Source of the DNA: Sphingobium indicum B90A | GTDB taxonomy: Bacteria; Pseudomonadota; Alphaproteobacteria; Sphingomonadales; Sphingomonadaceae | Assembly (NCBI RefSeq): GCF_000264945.2 | Contig: NZ_CP013070.1 | Location: 1,860,001 to 1,924,000 of the forward strand | Direction: 5' to 3' | DNA: 64,000 bases | Shown here: positions 15,884 to 23,659 of the stretch, one piece after another | Layout: each line of letters opens with the position of its first letter | How positions within the stretch are numbered: position 1 is the first letter of the stretch | Translations under genes and position numbers: made by a program | Notes under the pieces: generated by a model | Database searches by the model: none | What the model saw: the letters and a program-made list of their open reading frames with translations, nothing else | What the model was told of the DNA's origin: nothing

Positions 15884-18445
15884 TCAGAACATATAGTTGA
15901 GGCTGAACACCGCCGACCGGGTCGGGGCGGGCTGCGCCCAGCTATTATTGGTGTTGTTGCGCACCGTGGTCACATATTTCTCATTGGTGAAGTTCTGCAC
16001 ATTCACCTGCGCCGTCAGATTCTCCGTGATCGGGTAGGAGGCCATGAAGCGGTGGATGGTGTAGCTCGGCACGCGATAACCGACATAGCTGTTGGCGACC
16101 AGTTGGGCGAGCGACGGCTGGTTCAGCAGGAAGCTGCCCTGATAGGTCAGGCCATAGCCCAGTTCCAGGCCGAAGCCGAAGCGGTAGGTCGTAAACAGGC
16201 TGCCCGAATGCTTCGGGGTATTGGTCAGCGAGTAACCGGCCGTCGGATCAAGGAAGGTCGTGCTGTTGGCGCATGTGCCGGCGGCCGGGTCGGTCGCGCC
16301 CGGATGGGCGAGGCAATAGTCGGAAACCCCCTGCTTGATCTTGCTCTTGAGGTACATGTAATTGGCTGAAATCGTCCAGTTGCTGGTGATGTTGCCCGAC
16401 GCGCCGAAGGACACGCCCTCCACCCGCTGGTGGCCGTCCGTTGCCTGATCGGGCAGGAGCGGATCGCCCGACACCACCTTGATCTGATTGCGGTCGTTGC
16501 GGAACAGCGCCAGCGTCAGCAGCAATTGCTTGTCGAACAGGTCGGCCTTTGCGCCGATTTCATAGTTCTTCGTGGTTTCGGGCCTGACATTGCAGGTGCC
16601 GCTGCCGCCCGCGGCATTGTCCGCGGTGCAGCTTCCGTCGACCGACGATTTGGACGGCAGCTTGGAGTTGCCGAAAGCGACATACAGGCTGGTGTCCGGC
16701 GTCGGCTTCACGACCGCGCCGACGCGGAAGGAGAAGAGATTGTCGTCCACCTCCAGGCGATTGCCCACCGTGCTGATCTGGCCAAGCTGCGCCGAGCCGC
16801 CGGTCGTGTTGTAGGTGAAGGTGCGGTTGAAGCCCTTGACCTTCTCATAGCGGATGCCGCCGTTGATCTCGAACCAGTCGGTGAACTTCATCGTGTCGAA
16901 CAGATAGGCGGCGTAGCTGGTCTGCTCCCCGACATTATGCGTGCCGAGGATGAAGTTGACGGGACCGACATAATTGTTGCTGCCATAGACGCGGGGCAGG
17001 CCGGTAGTGGCGGCCGGGCCGACGATGCCCGCAGACGGATCAGCGATGTTCACCAGCGGCAGGTAGAAACCAAGGCTGGCGGCGGCATTATAGGCCGGAT
17101 TGGCGGCGCTGGCGCCGGTGGTCGGCGTGGTGAAGGGCGCGGCATAGGGATCGAAGCCGTTGGCGGTACGGCCCAGGCTGCCCTGCAACTGGTCGTAGCG
17201 CTCCCACAGGGCCGAGCCGCCGACGACCAGCGTATGGCCGATGCCCCCGGTGTCGAAATCGGCGCTGAGGTCGATCTGGTTATAGGCGGTTTCATTGGTG
17301 ATGAAGCGCTGGTTGCCGCGACCGCCGATCGGCAGGTAATAGCCGACCGGGATGGTGAGCGTCTCGCCGGCGGCGGTCGTGCCGATGCGCTGCGTGCAAG
17401 CACCGCCGGTATCGGGATTGAAGCCGCCCGCCGTGCCGTTGTCGAGGCAGAAGACCCCGTTCGGCTGGCTGGTCACCGTGTCCTGGCGGATATGTTCGTA
17501 CCGCGTCAGGTTGCGGACCTTGACCGTGTCGCTGAAGGCATGGCTGAATATCGCCTGCAACGACTTGGTCTTGCTGTCCTGACGGTCGAGATTGGCGAAG
17601 CCGTAATAGCCCGAACGGTCGAACTGGTCCACGATGCCGCCCAGAGCCGGGAAGTAGCGGATGCCATATTGCGGCATTGCCTTGTCGTCGAGATATTCGC
17701 CCTGCAGCGTCAGGCTGGTCGGGCTGTCGATGCCGATGGTGATCGCGGGCGCAACGCCCCAGCGCTCATAGTCCTCGACATCGCGGCCCGGCACGTCGTT
17801 GCGATGATAGACGGCATTGAGGCGAACGGCGATCAGGTCGTTGACGCGCTTGTTCGCATCGATGGTCGCGCGATAATAATTGTCCGTGCCGATCCCGGCG
17901 TTGAGGATCGTGTTGTCGTCGGCCAGCGGACGCTTCGTCACCAGGTTGATCGTCCCGGCGACGGAGCCGCCGCCGTTCATTACCGAATTGGCGCCATTGG
18001 TGACTTCGACCTGTTCGATATTATAGACTTCGTTGCGGTTCAGGAACGCGCCGGACCGCACGCCGTCGACCGTGACGTCGTTCTTCGCGTCCTGCCCGCG
18101 CAGGATGATGCGGTCGCCATAGCCGAAGCCGCCTTCCCCCGCGCCGAAGGTGATGCCGGGAACGGTCGACAGCACTTCGCGCAGCGTCAGCAGGTTCTGC
18201 TGCCGGATGGTTTCCTTGCCGATCACGGTGATGGTCTGCGGCGTATCGAGCAACGGCCGGGTATATTTGGGCGATTCAGCCTTCTCGACCTTGATCGGAG
18301 ATTCGTCGATGGCCGTGTCGGTAACCGTCATTCCGCCGAGCTTGGCGCCCTGCGCGGCGTCCTGCGCCTGGGCGGACGTGGCGAAGGCGATCGCGCCGAC
18401 GCAACCCAGCGCCAGGAAGGAAGGTCGTGACAGTGCTTTGGACAT
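15884..18445 (-). CDS. TonB-dependent siderophore receptor (Fiu/PiuA-like)
   Basis: The 853-residue protein has a signal peptide (LGCVGAIAFATSAQAQ), a plug domain at about residues 60-190, and a 22-strand barrel ending in FSLNYMF, the usual aromatic C-terminus. The plug includes PQTITVIGKETIRQQ, RIILRGQDAKNDVTVDGVR and VEVTNGANSVMNGGGSVAG. These features match the Fiu/PiuA catecholate-siderophore receptor group. It would import ferric siderophores or their breakdown products across the outer membrane. The ATG at 18445 fits the signal peptide; a longer frame to 18508 includes the promoter region. tonB and a PiuC-type dioxygenase follow, and a Fur-like site lies 42 nt upstream. Confidence 0.94.
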   Translation of the reverse strand: MSKALSRPSFLALGCVGAIAFATSAQAQDAAQGAKLGGMTVTDTAIDESPIKVEKAESPKYTRPLLDTPQTITVIGKETIRQQNLLTLREVLSTVPGITFGAGEGGFGYGDRIILRGQDAKNDVTVDGVRSGAFLNRNEVYNIEQVEVTNGANSVMNGGGSVAGTINLVTKRPLADDNTILNAGIGTDNYYRATIDANKRVNDLIAVRLNAVYHRNDVPGRDVEDYERWGVAPAITIGIDSPTSLTLQGEYLDDKAMPQYGIRYFPALGGIVDQFDRSGYYGFANLDRQDSKTKSLQAIFSHAFSDTVKVRNLTRYEHIRQDTVTSQPNGVFCLDNGTAGGFNPDTGGACTQRIGTTAAGETLTIPVGYYLPIGGRGNQRFITNETAYNQIDLSADFDTGGIGHTLVVGGSALWERYDQLQGSLGRTANGFDPYAAPFTTPTTGASAANPAYNAAASLGFYLPLVNIADPSAGIVGPAATTGLPRVYGSNNYVGPVNFILGTHNVGEQTSYAAYLFDTMKFTDWFEINGGIRYEKVKGFNRTFTYNTTGGSAQLGQISTVGNRLEVDDNLFSFRVGAVVKPTPDTSLYVAFGNSKLPSKSSVDGSCTADNAAGGSGTCNVRPETTKNYEIGAKADLFDKQLLLTLALFRNDRNQIKVVSGDPLLPDQATDGHQRVEGVSFGASGNITSNWTISANYMYLKSKIKQGVSDYCLAHPGATDPAAGTCANSTTFLDPTAGYSLTNTPKHSGSLFTTYRFGFGLELGYGLTYQGSFLLNQPSLAQLVANSYVGYRVPSYTIHRFMASYPITENLTAQVNVQNFTNEKYVTTVRNNTNNSWAQPAPTRSAVFSLNYMF

Positions 18446-18481
18446 GGAAAAAGAACCCCTTTCTTGAACCTTGAGGGGCCT

Positions 18482-18521
18482 GCTATTGCGACTTGTTCGC
18501 AGAGTCAACGCTATTGCGACT
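18482..18521 (-). promoter_or_regulatory. candidate Fur operator and 12-bp direct repeat upstream of the siderophore receptor
   Basis: Positions 18487-18501 form the palindrome TGCGA-CTTGT-TCGCA. In addition the 12-mer GCTATTGCGACT occurs twice, at 18482-18493 and 18510-18521, exactly 28 bp apart, followed by an AT-rich stretch (18521-18538). The palindrome lies 42 bp before the receptor start, where an iron repressor would block transcription. Alphaproteobacterial Fur sites are often of the form TGCGAATnATTCGCA, so Fur is the likely ligand; this is inference from sequence resemblance and from the genes it precedes. Confidence 0.55.
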
Positions 18522-18531
18522 AATTATTATT

Positions 18532-18807
18532 TTATGATCGTATAGCGCCGTCGAAAAGCCAGCATCTTATCGCGCTCGCCAGATTGGGTGGCGCGGCCGT
18601 CGCCATGCGCGCCACGTCGATGCGCGCGATCAGGGCGTTGACCGGCAAGCCCTCCCGCGCGGCGGCCGCGCGGAGGGCTTGCCAGAATATCGGTTCAAGG
18701 CTGATCGCGGTCTGATGGCCCGCAATCGTCACGCTGCGCTTGACCGGCGGAGCGAAGGGCGATGCCGCCGGCGCCGAAGCGTCATGGGAAGGCCCCTCGC
18801 CTGCCAT
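18532..18807 (-). CDS. ribbon-helix-helix domain protein (RHH_4 type)
   Basis: The 91-residue protein has a ribbon-helix-helix region from residue 23 (KRSVTIAGHQTAISLEPIF) through WQALRAAAAREGLPVNALIA, the strand and two helices typical of the alphaproteobacterial RHH_4 family. The conserved ending SAIRCWLFD supports this. Such proteins are presumed DNA-binding regulators, but their targets are not known. The ATG overlaps the stop of the upstream reductase gene by one base (TGATG), so it is probably translationally coupled to it. The gene ends just before the Fur-like site of the receptor operon. Confidence 0.82.
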   Translation of the reverse strand: MAGEGPSHDASAPAASPFAPPVKRSVTIAGHQTAISLEPIFWQALRAAAAREGLPVNALIARIDVARMATAAPPNLASAIRCWLFDGAIRS

Positions 18808-19529
18808 CAGTACATGTGCTGGCCGCCATTGATCGACAGCGTGCTGCCGGTCACGAAACCGCCATCCTCGCTGCAGAAGAAGGCGACGCCGCGCGCGATT
18901 TCATCGGCATGGCCCAGGCGACCGACCGGAATCTTGGCGACGATCTTTTCCAGCACGGCGGGGGGAACGGCGGCGACCATGTCGGTGTCGATATAGCCCG
19001 GCGCGATGGCGTTGACGGTAACGCCATATTTCGCGCCTTCCTGCGCCAGCGCCTTGGTGAAACCGTGAATGCCGGACTTGGCGGCGGCATAGTTGACCTG
19101 GCCATATTGGCCCGCCTGTCCGTTGATCGATCCGATATTGACGAAACGGCCCCAGCCGCGCTCCCGCATTCCGCCGAAGGTCGCCTTCGCCATGTTGAAG
19201 CAGCCGCCAAGGTTGATGCGCATCACCTCGTTCCAGTCGTCGAAGCTCATCTTCGCCAGCACGCCGTCGCGCGTGATGCCTGCATTGTTGACCACCACGT
19301 CGATCGGCCCCAGCGCTTCGACCACCTGCGCGCAGCCGTCCAGGCAGGCCTGGTGATCGCCCACGTCCCATTTGAACGACGCTATGCCGGTCTTCTCGGA
19401 AAAGGCCTGCGCCTTGGCGTCGTTGCCGGCATAGTTTGCGGCGACCGCGAACCCCATGTCCTTGAGCGCCAGGCTGATTGCCTCGCCAATTCCACGTGTT
19501 CCGCCCGTGACGACTGCAACCTTGCTCAT
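18807..19529 (-). CDS. phaB: acetoacetyl-CoA reductase (PhaB-like short-chain dehydrogenase)
   Basis: The 240-residue protein is a classical short-chain dehydrogenase with the NADPH-binding motif GGTRGIG at 9-15 and NNAG at 81-84. The catalytic residues are S134, Y147 and K151, within NIGSINGQAGQYGQVNYAAAK. The Gly-Gln-rich segment NGQxGQxGQ, and ITRDGVLAKMSFDDWNEVM, are characteristic of acetoacetyl-CoA reductases, which make (R)-3-hydroxybutyryl-CoA for polyhydroxybutyrate. No polymer synthase is in the window. The ATG at 19529 follows an AGGAG site. FabG is the main alternative, but the motifs favour PhaB. It lies 36 bp after hemH. Confidence 0.9.
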   Translation of the reverse strand: MSKVAVVTGGTRGIGEAISLALKDMGFAVAANYAGNDAKAQAFSEKTGIASFKWDVGDHQACLDGCAQVVEALGPIDVVVNNAGITRDGVLAKMSFDDWNEVMRINLGGCFNMAKATFGGMRERGWGRFVNIGSINGQAGQYGQVNYAAAKSGIHGFTKALAQEGAKYGVTVNAIAPGYIDTDMVAAVPPAVLEKIVAKIPVGRLGHADEIARGVAFFCSEDGGFVTGSTLSINGGQHMY

Positions 19530-19565
19530 GATGGCTCTCCTCAAAGAAAAATGACGGGACGAAAC

Positions 19566-20546
19566 TTACCTCTCCAGCCAACCGGCCAGTTCGCGACGGG
19601 TCAGACTCTCATACAGATTCATAGCGTCCTGAGACGCGTTCAAACAACTCAAATGGACAAAATTATTACCGCCGGAAGCGATAAAATCCTCCTTGCCGCG
19701 AATGGCGATTTCCTCCAGGGTTTCCAGGCAGTCCGCCGAGAATCCGGGAGTGAGGACAGCAACGTTCCGGACATTTTCGGATGGCAGTTGCCGCAGCGTC
19801 TCGTCGGTCGCGGGGCCGAGCCATTTGGCGGGGCCGAAGCGGGACTGGAAGGTGACGCGCACCTCTCTGCCCAGCGCTTCGCCCAGCAGGCGCGCGCTTT
19901 CGACGCACTGGTCGCGATAAGGATCGCCCAATTGCCGCGTCCTCTCCGGCATGCCGTGGAAGCTGGCGATCAGCAGGTCCGGCGCGAAGTCCAGCGCGGC
20001 AAGCTGCGCCTGCGTCGATGCGCGCAGCGCCTCTATATAGGCGGGATCGGCATGATAGGGCGGCAGGGTGCGGATCGCCGGTTGCGCCCGCATCTTCCCC
20101 AGCGCGGCATAGGCGGCGTCCAGCGCGGTCGCCGTCGTCGCCGCGCAATATTGGGGATAGAGCGGCGCCAGCAGGATGCGGTCGCACCCCGCCGCGACCA
20201 TCGCCGCCAGCCGCGAGCCGATGGAAGGATTGCCGTAGCGCATGGCCCAGTCGACCATCACCTCCGGCCCCAGCCTGTCCTGCAACCCCCGCGCCGTATC
20301 GCGGGTATAGACGGCGAGCGGCGACCCATCCTTCATCCACACCTGCCGATAGGCATGGGCCGATTTCTTCGGCCGGGTCAGCAGGATCGGGCCGCGCAGG
20401 ATCGGCTGCCAGAGGAATTGCGGTATCTCCACCACTCGGGGATCGGACAGGAATTCGGCCAGATAGCGCCGCACCGACGCCGGGTCCGGCCCGTCCGGCG
20501 TGCCCAGATTGATGACCAGCAGGCCGATCTTGCCCAAGTCCCTCAT
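19566..20546 (-). CDS. hemH: ferrochelatase
   Basis: The 326-residue protein has the ferrochelatase layout. The N-terminus is IGLLVINLGTPDGPDPASVRRYLAEFLSDPRV (residues 7-38), the metal-site H197 is in ASFHGMPERT, and PGFSADCLETLEEI lies near the C-terminus. It inserts Fe(II) into protoporphyrin IX, the last step of haem synthesis. The ATG at 20546 overlaps the stop of the upstream oxidoreductase gene by four bases (ATGA), so the two are probably co-transcribed. The frame stays open upstream only as a shadow of that gene. The C-terminal segment contains one cysteine (HLSCLNASQ); whether an iron-sulphur cluster is bound is not evident. Confidence 0.95.
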   Translation of the reverse strand: MRDLGKIGLLVINLGTPDGPDPASVRRYLAEFLSDPRVVEIPQFLWQPILRGPILLTRPKKSAHAYRQVWMKDGSPLAVYTRDTARGLQDRLGPEVMVDWAMRYGNPSIGSRLAAMVAAGCDRILLAPLYPQYCAATTATALDAAYAALGKMRAQPAIRTLPPYHADPAYIEALRASTQAQLAALDFAPDLLIASFHGMPERTRQLGDPYRDQCVESARLLGEALGREVRVTFQSRFGPAKWLGPATDETLRQLPSENVRNVAVLTPGFSADCLETLEEIAIRGKEDFIASGGNNFVHLSCLNASQDAMNLYESLTRRELAGWLER

Positions 20547-22813
20547 CCTTCCATCAACAGGGGCAGGCTGCGGAACCGCCGCCCGGTGGTGGTGAACAGC
20601 GCATTGGCCACCGCGGGCGCGACCACGGGCGCGCCCAGGTCGGTGAGGCCAGCGGGCGGCGCTGTGCTGCGGATCAGTTCGACGGTCACTTCCCCCACAT
20701 CGTCCAGCCGGGGCAGGCCCATCCGGCCCAATATCGCCCGTGTCGGCATGCCCTTCGCATAGGGGACGGACGCCCCCATGGCGAATGCCAAGCCGTGGAT
20801 CAGACCGCTTTCCACCTGCTGCCGGGCGATGTCGGGATTGACCTGTTCCCCGCCGTCGACGGCGGCGACGATCCGCGAGACCTGGAGCTTGCCCTCGTCC
20901 ACGCCCGCCTCCACCATGACGGCGATGAAGGCGCCGTTCATCACATGCGCCGCCAGCCCCTGCCCGCTTCCCTCTATGCCGCCCTGCCAGCCGCCCATGG
21001 CGCCCACGGTGGTCAGGCAATGCGCCAGCCGGGGATTGCCGCCCAGCATCTGGATACGAAAGGACATCGCCTCCATCTGCGCCTGGTGGGCCAGTTCGTC
21101 CATGAAACTTTCGGTGAAGAACGCCCCGTGCAGATTCGCGTTGCCGCGCGCGAAGCCCAGCGGCAGGCCGACATCGGCGGGGAAATGATCAACCGCCCAG
21201 TTGGGCACCGAATAAGGCAAATCCATGCCCGCCACCGCCAGCCGGGTGGAGGTGCCCGATGCATCGGCGCTTGCTTCGTGCGGCAGCTTGCCATGGGCGA
21301 TGCGCGCCCATGTCTGGGTCAGGGCGCAGGGGGCGGCGACCTTCGCGGACCAGCCCTCTACCGCGCCGTTGCGGCCCAGCTTGCCAGCCATGCGCGCATG
21401 GGCGGGGGCGCTGGGCCGGTCCTGGATCACATCCTCCAGCCGGGACCAGAGCAGTTGCACTGGCCGCCCCATCTCGCGGGAGAGGAGCGCGGCCTGCACC
21501 CCTGCCTCGAAATCCATGCGGCGGCCATGGCCCCCGCCAGCATGCAGCGGATAGAGCGTCACTGCCTCCGCCGGCAGGTCCAGCGCCCTGGCGATGGCAG
21601 CGCGGGCCAGGCCGGGCGCCTGCGTCGCCATCCACACCTCCGCGCCGTCCTCGCCGATCCGGGCGATGGCGCACATCGGCTCCATCGCCAGATGCAGGCC
21701 CGGCCGCACCCGATATTCGCTGGCGAGGACGGTCGCATCCTCGAACAGCGATTGCGGATCACCCCGCTCATAGAGCCGCTCGCCCGAGGAGTCGGCAAAG
21801 GCCTGCTCCAGCGCCGCCTCGATCCCGGCGCTGCCCACCGGCGTGCCGGAAAGCGCGAAGACGGGGTCGGCCAGATCCAGCGCCTTGTTCGCCGTCCACC
21901 AGTTGCTGGCGATCGCCGCCACCCAGCGTTCCCGCCGGACCAGTTTCAGGAAGCCGGTGACGGATTTCGCCGCGCCCTCATTGACGCTTTTCAGGACGGC
22001 GTCCCCGATCGGACCCTGCCGGATGGAAGCGAAGACCATGTCGGGCAGGCGGATGTCGGCGGCGAAATTATGACTGCCGTCGATCTTGGACGGGGTGTCG
22101 AGCCGGGGAAGATCCTGCCCCGCCAACCGATCCACCTCCGCCTGGCGGAAAGGCAATATGTCGGGCAGGTCGAATGTCGCGGCATCCTCCACCACCTCGC
22201 CCAGTTCCAGCGTGCGCTTTCCGCCGTCGGAGACGATGCCGTCCCTGATGTCGCAGCTTTCCCACGCCACGTCCCATCGCGCCGCCGCCGCCTTGCACAG
22301 CAGCACCCGCGCCGCCGCGCCCGCCTCCCGATAGGCCTGGTGGAACATCGGGACCGACGTGCCAGCCCCGGTCAGCATCAGGGCGCGGCGGATGGCATAT
22401 TGATCGATGGTCCATTCGCCCGCTTCCCCGGCAAGCCTGCTCCAGTCATTGGCCAGCCATTCGCGCGCCAGCAGGACATTGGCGTAGAGCGGCCCGATGG
22501 GCGCGCTCTGCACGCCTATGGTGCGCCAGTCAGCGCCCAGCTCGTCGGCCAAGATCTGCGGCAGGAGCGTCGAGACCCCCTGCCCCATTTCCGTCTGCGG
22601 CACGATGACGATGACCTGTCCCGCCCGGTCGATCTTGAGGAAGGCGTTGAAGGCGGTTTCGCCCGGCGCGGTGTTGAGATTGGGTCGATAGGCGCGGGGC
22701 CAGACCGCCCATGCCAGCAGCAGGCCCGCCGTCGCGCCGCCGCCGACCAGCAGCGCGCGCCGGTTCAAACCCCTTTCCGTCTGCTGACCCTGCTTCCGCG
22801 GTGCGCGCCCCAT
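20543..22813 (-). CDS. molybdopterin-binding oxidoreductase, IorB-like (xanthine dehydrogenase family large subunit)
   Basis: The 756-residue protein has a twin-arginine-like signal (NRRALLVGGGATAG...LLLAWAVW) and the two-part molybdopterin-binding domain of the IorB/aldehyde-dehydrogenase group. Diagnostic segments are VPQTEMGQGVSTLLPQILADELGADW, HAGGGHGRRMDFE and VAAVDGGEQVNPDIARQQVESG. It is the molybdenum subunit of a periplasmic hydroxylase. Two oddities stand out. The active-site motif normally read as G-x-GEP is LTDLGAPVVAPAVANALF here, so the catalytic glutamate position appears to be alanine. And no [2Fe-2S] small subunit gene lies beside it. hemH overlaps its 3' end. Confidence 0.88.
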   Translation of the reverse strand: MGRAPRKQGQQTERGLNRRALLVGGGATAGLLLAWAVWPRAYRPNLNTAPGETAFNAFLKIDRAGQVIVIVPQTEMGQGVSTLLPQILADELGADWRTIGVQSAPIGPLYANVLLAREWLANDWSRLAGEAGEWTIDQYAIRRALMLTGAGTSVPMFHQAYREAGAAARVLLCKAAAARWDVAWESCDIRDGIVSDGGKRTLELGEVVEDAATFDLPDILPFRQAEVDRLAGQDLPRLDTPSKIDGSHNFAADIRLPDMVFASIRQGPIGDAVLKSVNEGAAKSVTGFLKLVRRERWVAAIASNWWTANKALDLADPVFALSGTPVGSAGIEAALEQAFADSSGERLYERGDPQSLFEDATVLASEYRVRPGLHLAMEPMCAIARIGEDGAEVWMATQAPGLARAAIARALDLPAEAVTLYPLHAGGGHGRRMDFEAGVQAALLSREMGRPVQLLWSRLEDVIQDRPSAPAHARMAGKLGRNGAVEGWSAKVAAPCALTQTWARIAHGKLPHEASADASGTSTRLAVAGMDLPYSVPNWAVDHFPADVGLPLGFARGNANLHGAFFTESFMDELAHQAQMEAMSFRIQMLGGNPRLAHCLTTVGAMGGWQGGIEGSGQGLAAHVMNGAFIAVMVEAGVDEGKLQVSRIVAAVDGGEQVNPDIARQQVESGLIHGLAFAMGASVPYAKGMPTRAILGRMGLPRLDDVGEVTVELIRSTAPPAGLTDLGAPVVAPAVANALFTTTGRRFRSLPLLMEG

Positions 22814-22852
22814 GAGACCGCTGATAAAGAGGCGCGGAAGCTCTGGAAAGCC

Positions 22853-23287
22853 CTATTGCGAGCCGACCGGCTCAAGCCGGAGGCGGCGTATCTCTATTGC
22901 CGGGCAGCGGTCCATGACGACCTTCAGGCCAGCCGCCTCGGCGCGGGCGGCGGCGGCTTCGTTCACCACGGCCAACTGCATCCAGACCGCCTTCGCGCCC
23001 GCCGCTATGGCGTCGTCCACCGCTTCGCCCGCCGCCTCGCTGCGGCGGAAGATGTCGACCATGTCGATGGGCACGCCGATGTCCGACAGGCTGGCCCAGA
23101 CGAACTCGCCATGCACATGCTCGCCCGCAATCTGCGGATTGACCGGCAGCACGCGATAGCCATGGTCCTGAAGGGTCTTCATCACGCCGTAGCTCGGCCG
23201 ATCGGGGCGGTCGGAGATGCCGACCAGAGCGATGGTGCGGGTTTCGTTCAGCAGATCGGCTATATCCTGGTCGGCGGTAAGCGGCAT
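22853..23287 (-). CDS. CoA-binding domain protein (YccU-like)
   Basis: The 144-residue protein is a stand-alone CoA-binding Rossmann domain with IALVGISDRPDRPSYGVMKTL, YRVLPVNP and DMVDIFRRSEAAGEAVDDAI. These match the YccU/COG1832 family. The C-terminal VVMDRCPAIEIRRL is the family's conserved Cys-Pro motif. It is presumed to bind CoA or NAD-like ligands in the cytoplasm; the role is unknown. It ends 39 bp before the oxidoreductase start and may be the first gene of that transcript. A large palindromic repeat lies upstream. Confidence 0.92.
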   Translation of the reverse strand: MPLTADQDIADLLNETRTIALVGISDRPDRPSYGVMKTLQDHGYRVLPVNPQIAGEHVHGEFVWASLSDIGVPIDMVDIFRRSEAAGEAVDDAIAAGAKAVWMQLAVVNEAAAARAEAAGLKVVMDRCPAIEIRRLRLEPVGSQ

Positions 23288-23403
23288 GGGGCGGTCCTTC
23301 CTGTTGCTGGGACATGGGAAGGACGCGGGAGGGGCGCAAGCCGTTCCATCGACATGATGGCGGGGTGCGTGCAGGGGTGGCTGGACCCTGCGCCCCTTCC
23401 TCC

Positions 23404-23493
23404 GTCATGCTGAACGTGTTTCAGCATCCATCGTGCCTCCAGGCGCCTTGGCCGCATGGGGAGAAATGGATGCTGAAACACGTTCAGCATGAC
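23404..23493. repeat. large palindromic element, 27-bp perfect arms
   Basis: The arm at 23404-23430 (GTCATGCTGAACGTGTTTCA..) is the exact reverse complement of 23467-23493, with a 36-bp loop. The sequence resembles intergenic repeats found in many copies in alphaproteobacteria. Transcribed from either strand it would form a very stable hairpin. Confidence 0.85.
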
Positions 23494-23550
23494 GATGGGG
23501 GATGGGCTGTCCTGCTGTTCCATCGGGCAGCCTTGCCGCCAACCCCGTCC

Positions 23551-23621
23551 TCCCAGCGAAGGCTGGGATCTCAGGCGATAGGGCGCGGCGTAGCCTCACG
23601 AGATCCCAGCTTTCGCTGGGA
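23551..23621. repeat. palindromic element, 22-bp arms with one mismatch
   Basis: The arm TCCCAGCGAAGGCTGGGATC.. at 23551-23572 pairs with 23600-23621 with one mismatch, and each arm is itself a small hairpin (CCCAGCGAAGGCTGGG). It lies between the previous palindrome and the 3' end of the mrp gene, so it could also limit read-through from mrp. Confidence 0.8.
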
Positions 23622-23659
23622 TGACGAGAGAAGAGGCTGGGACGACGGAAGAAGGGATG

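Larger units (their letters stand above)
23288..23659. other. intergenic region with two palindromic repeat pairs
   Basis: This 372-bp gap between the CoA-binding gene and mrp holds no convincing gene. Most of it is taken up by the two inverted-repeat elements listed separately (23404-23493 and 23551-23621). The rest is GC-rich sequence that should contain the promoter of the CoA-binding gene. Confidence 0.6.

Noticed and set aside
20547..21020. Upstream extension of the hemH frame
   Set aside because: It lies inside the oxidoreductase gene in another frame; ferrochelatase homology starts at 20546.
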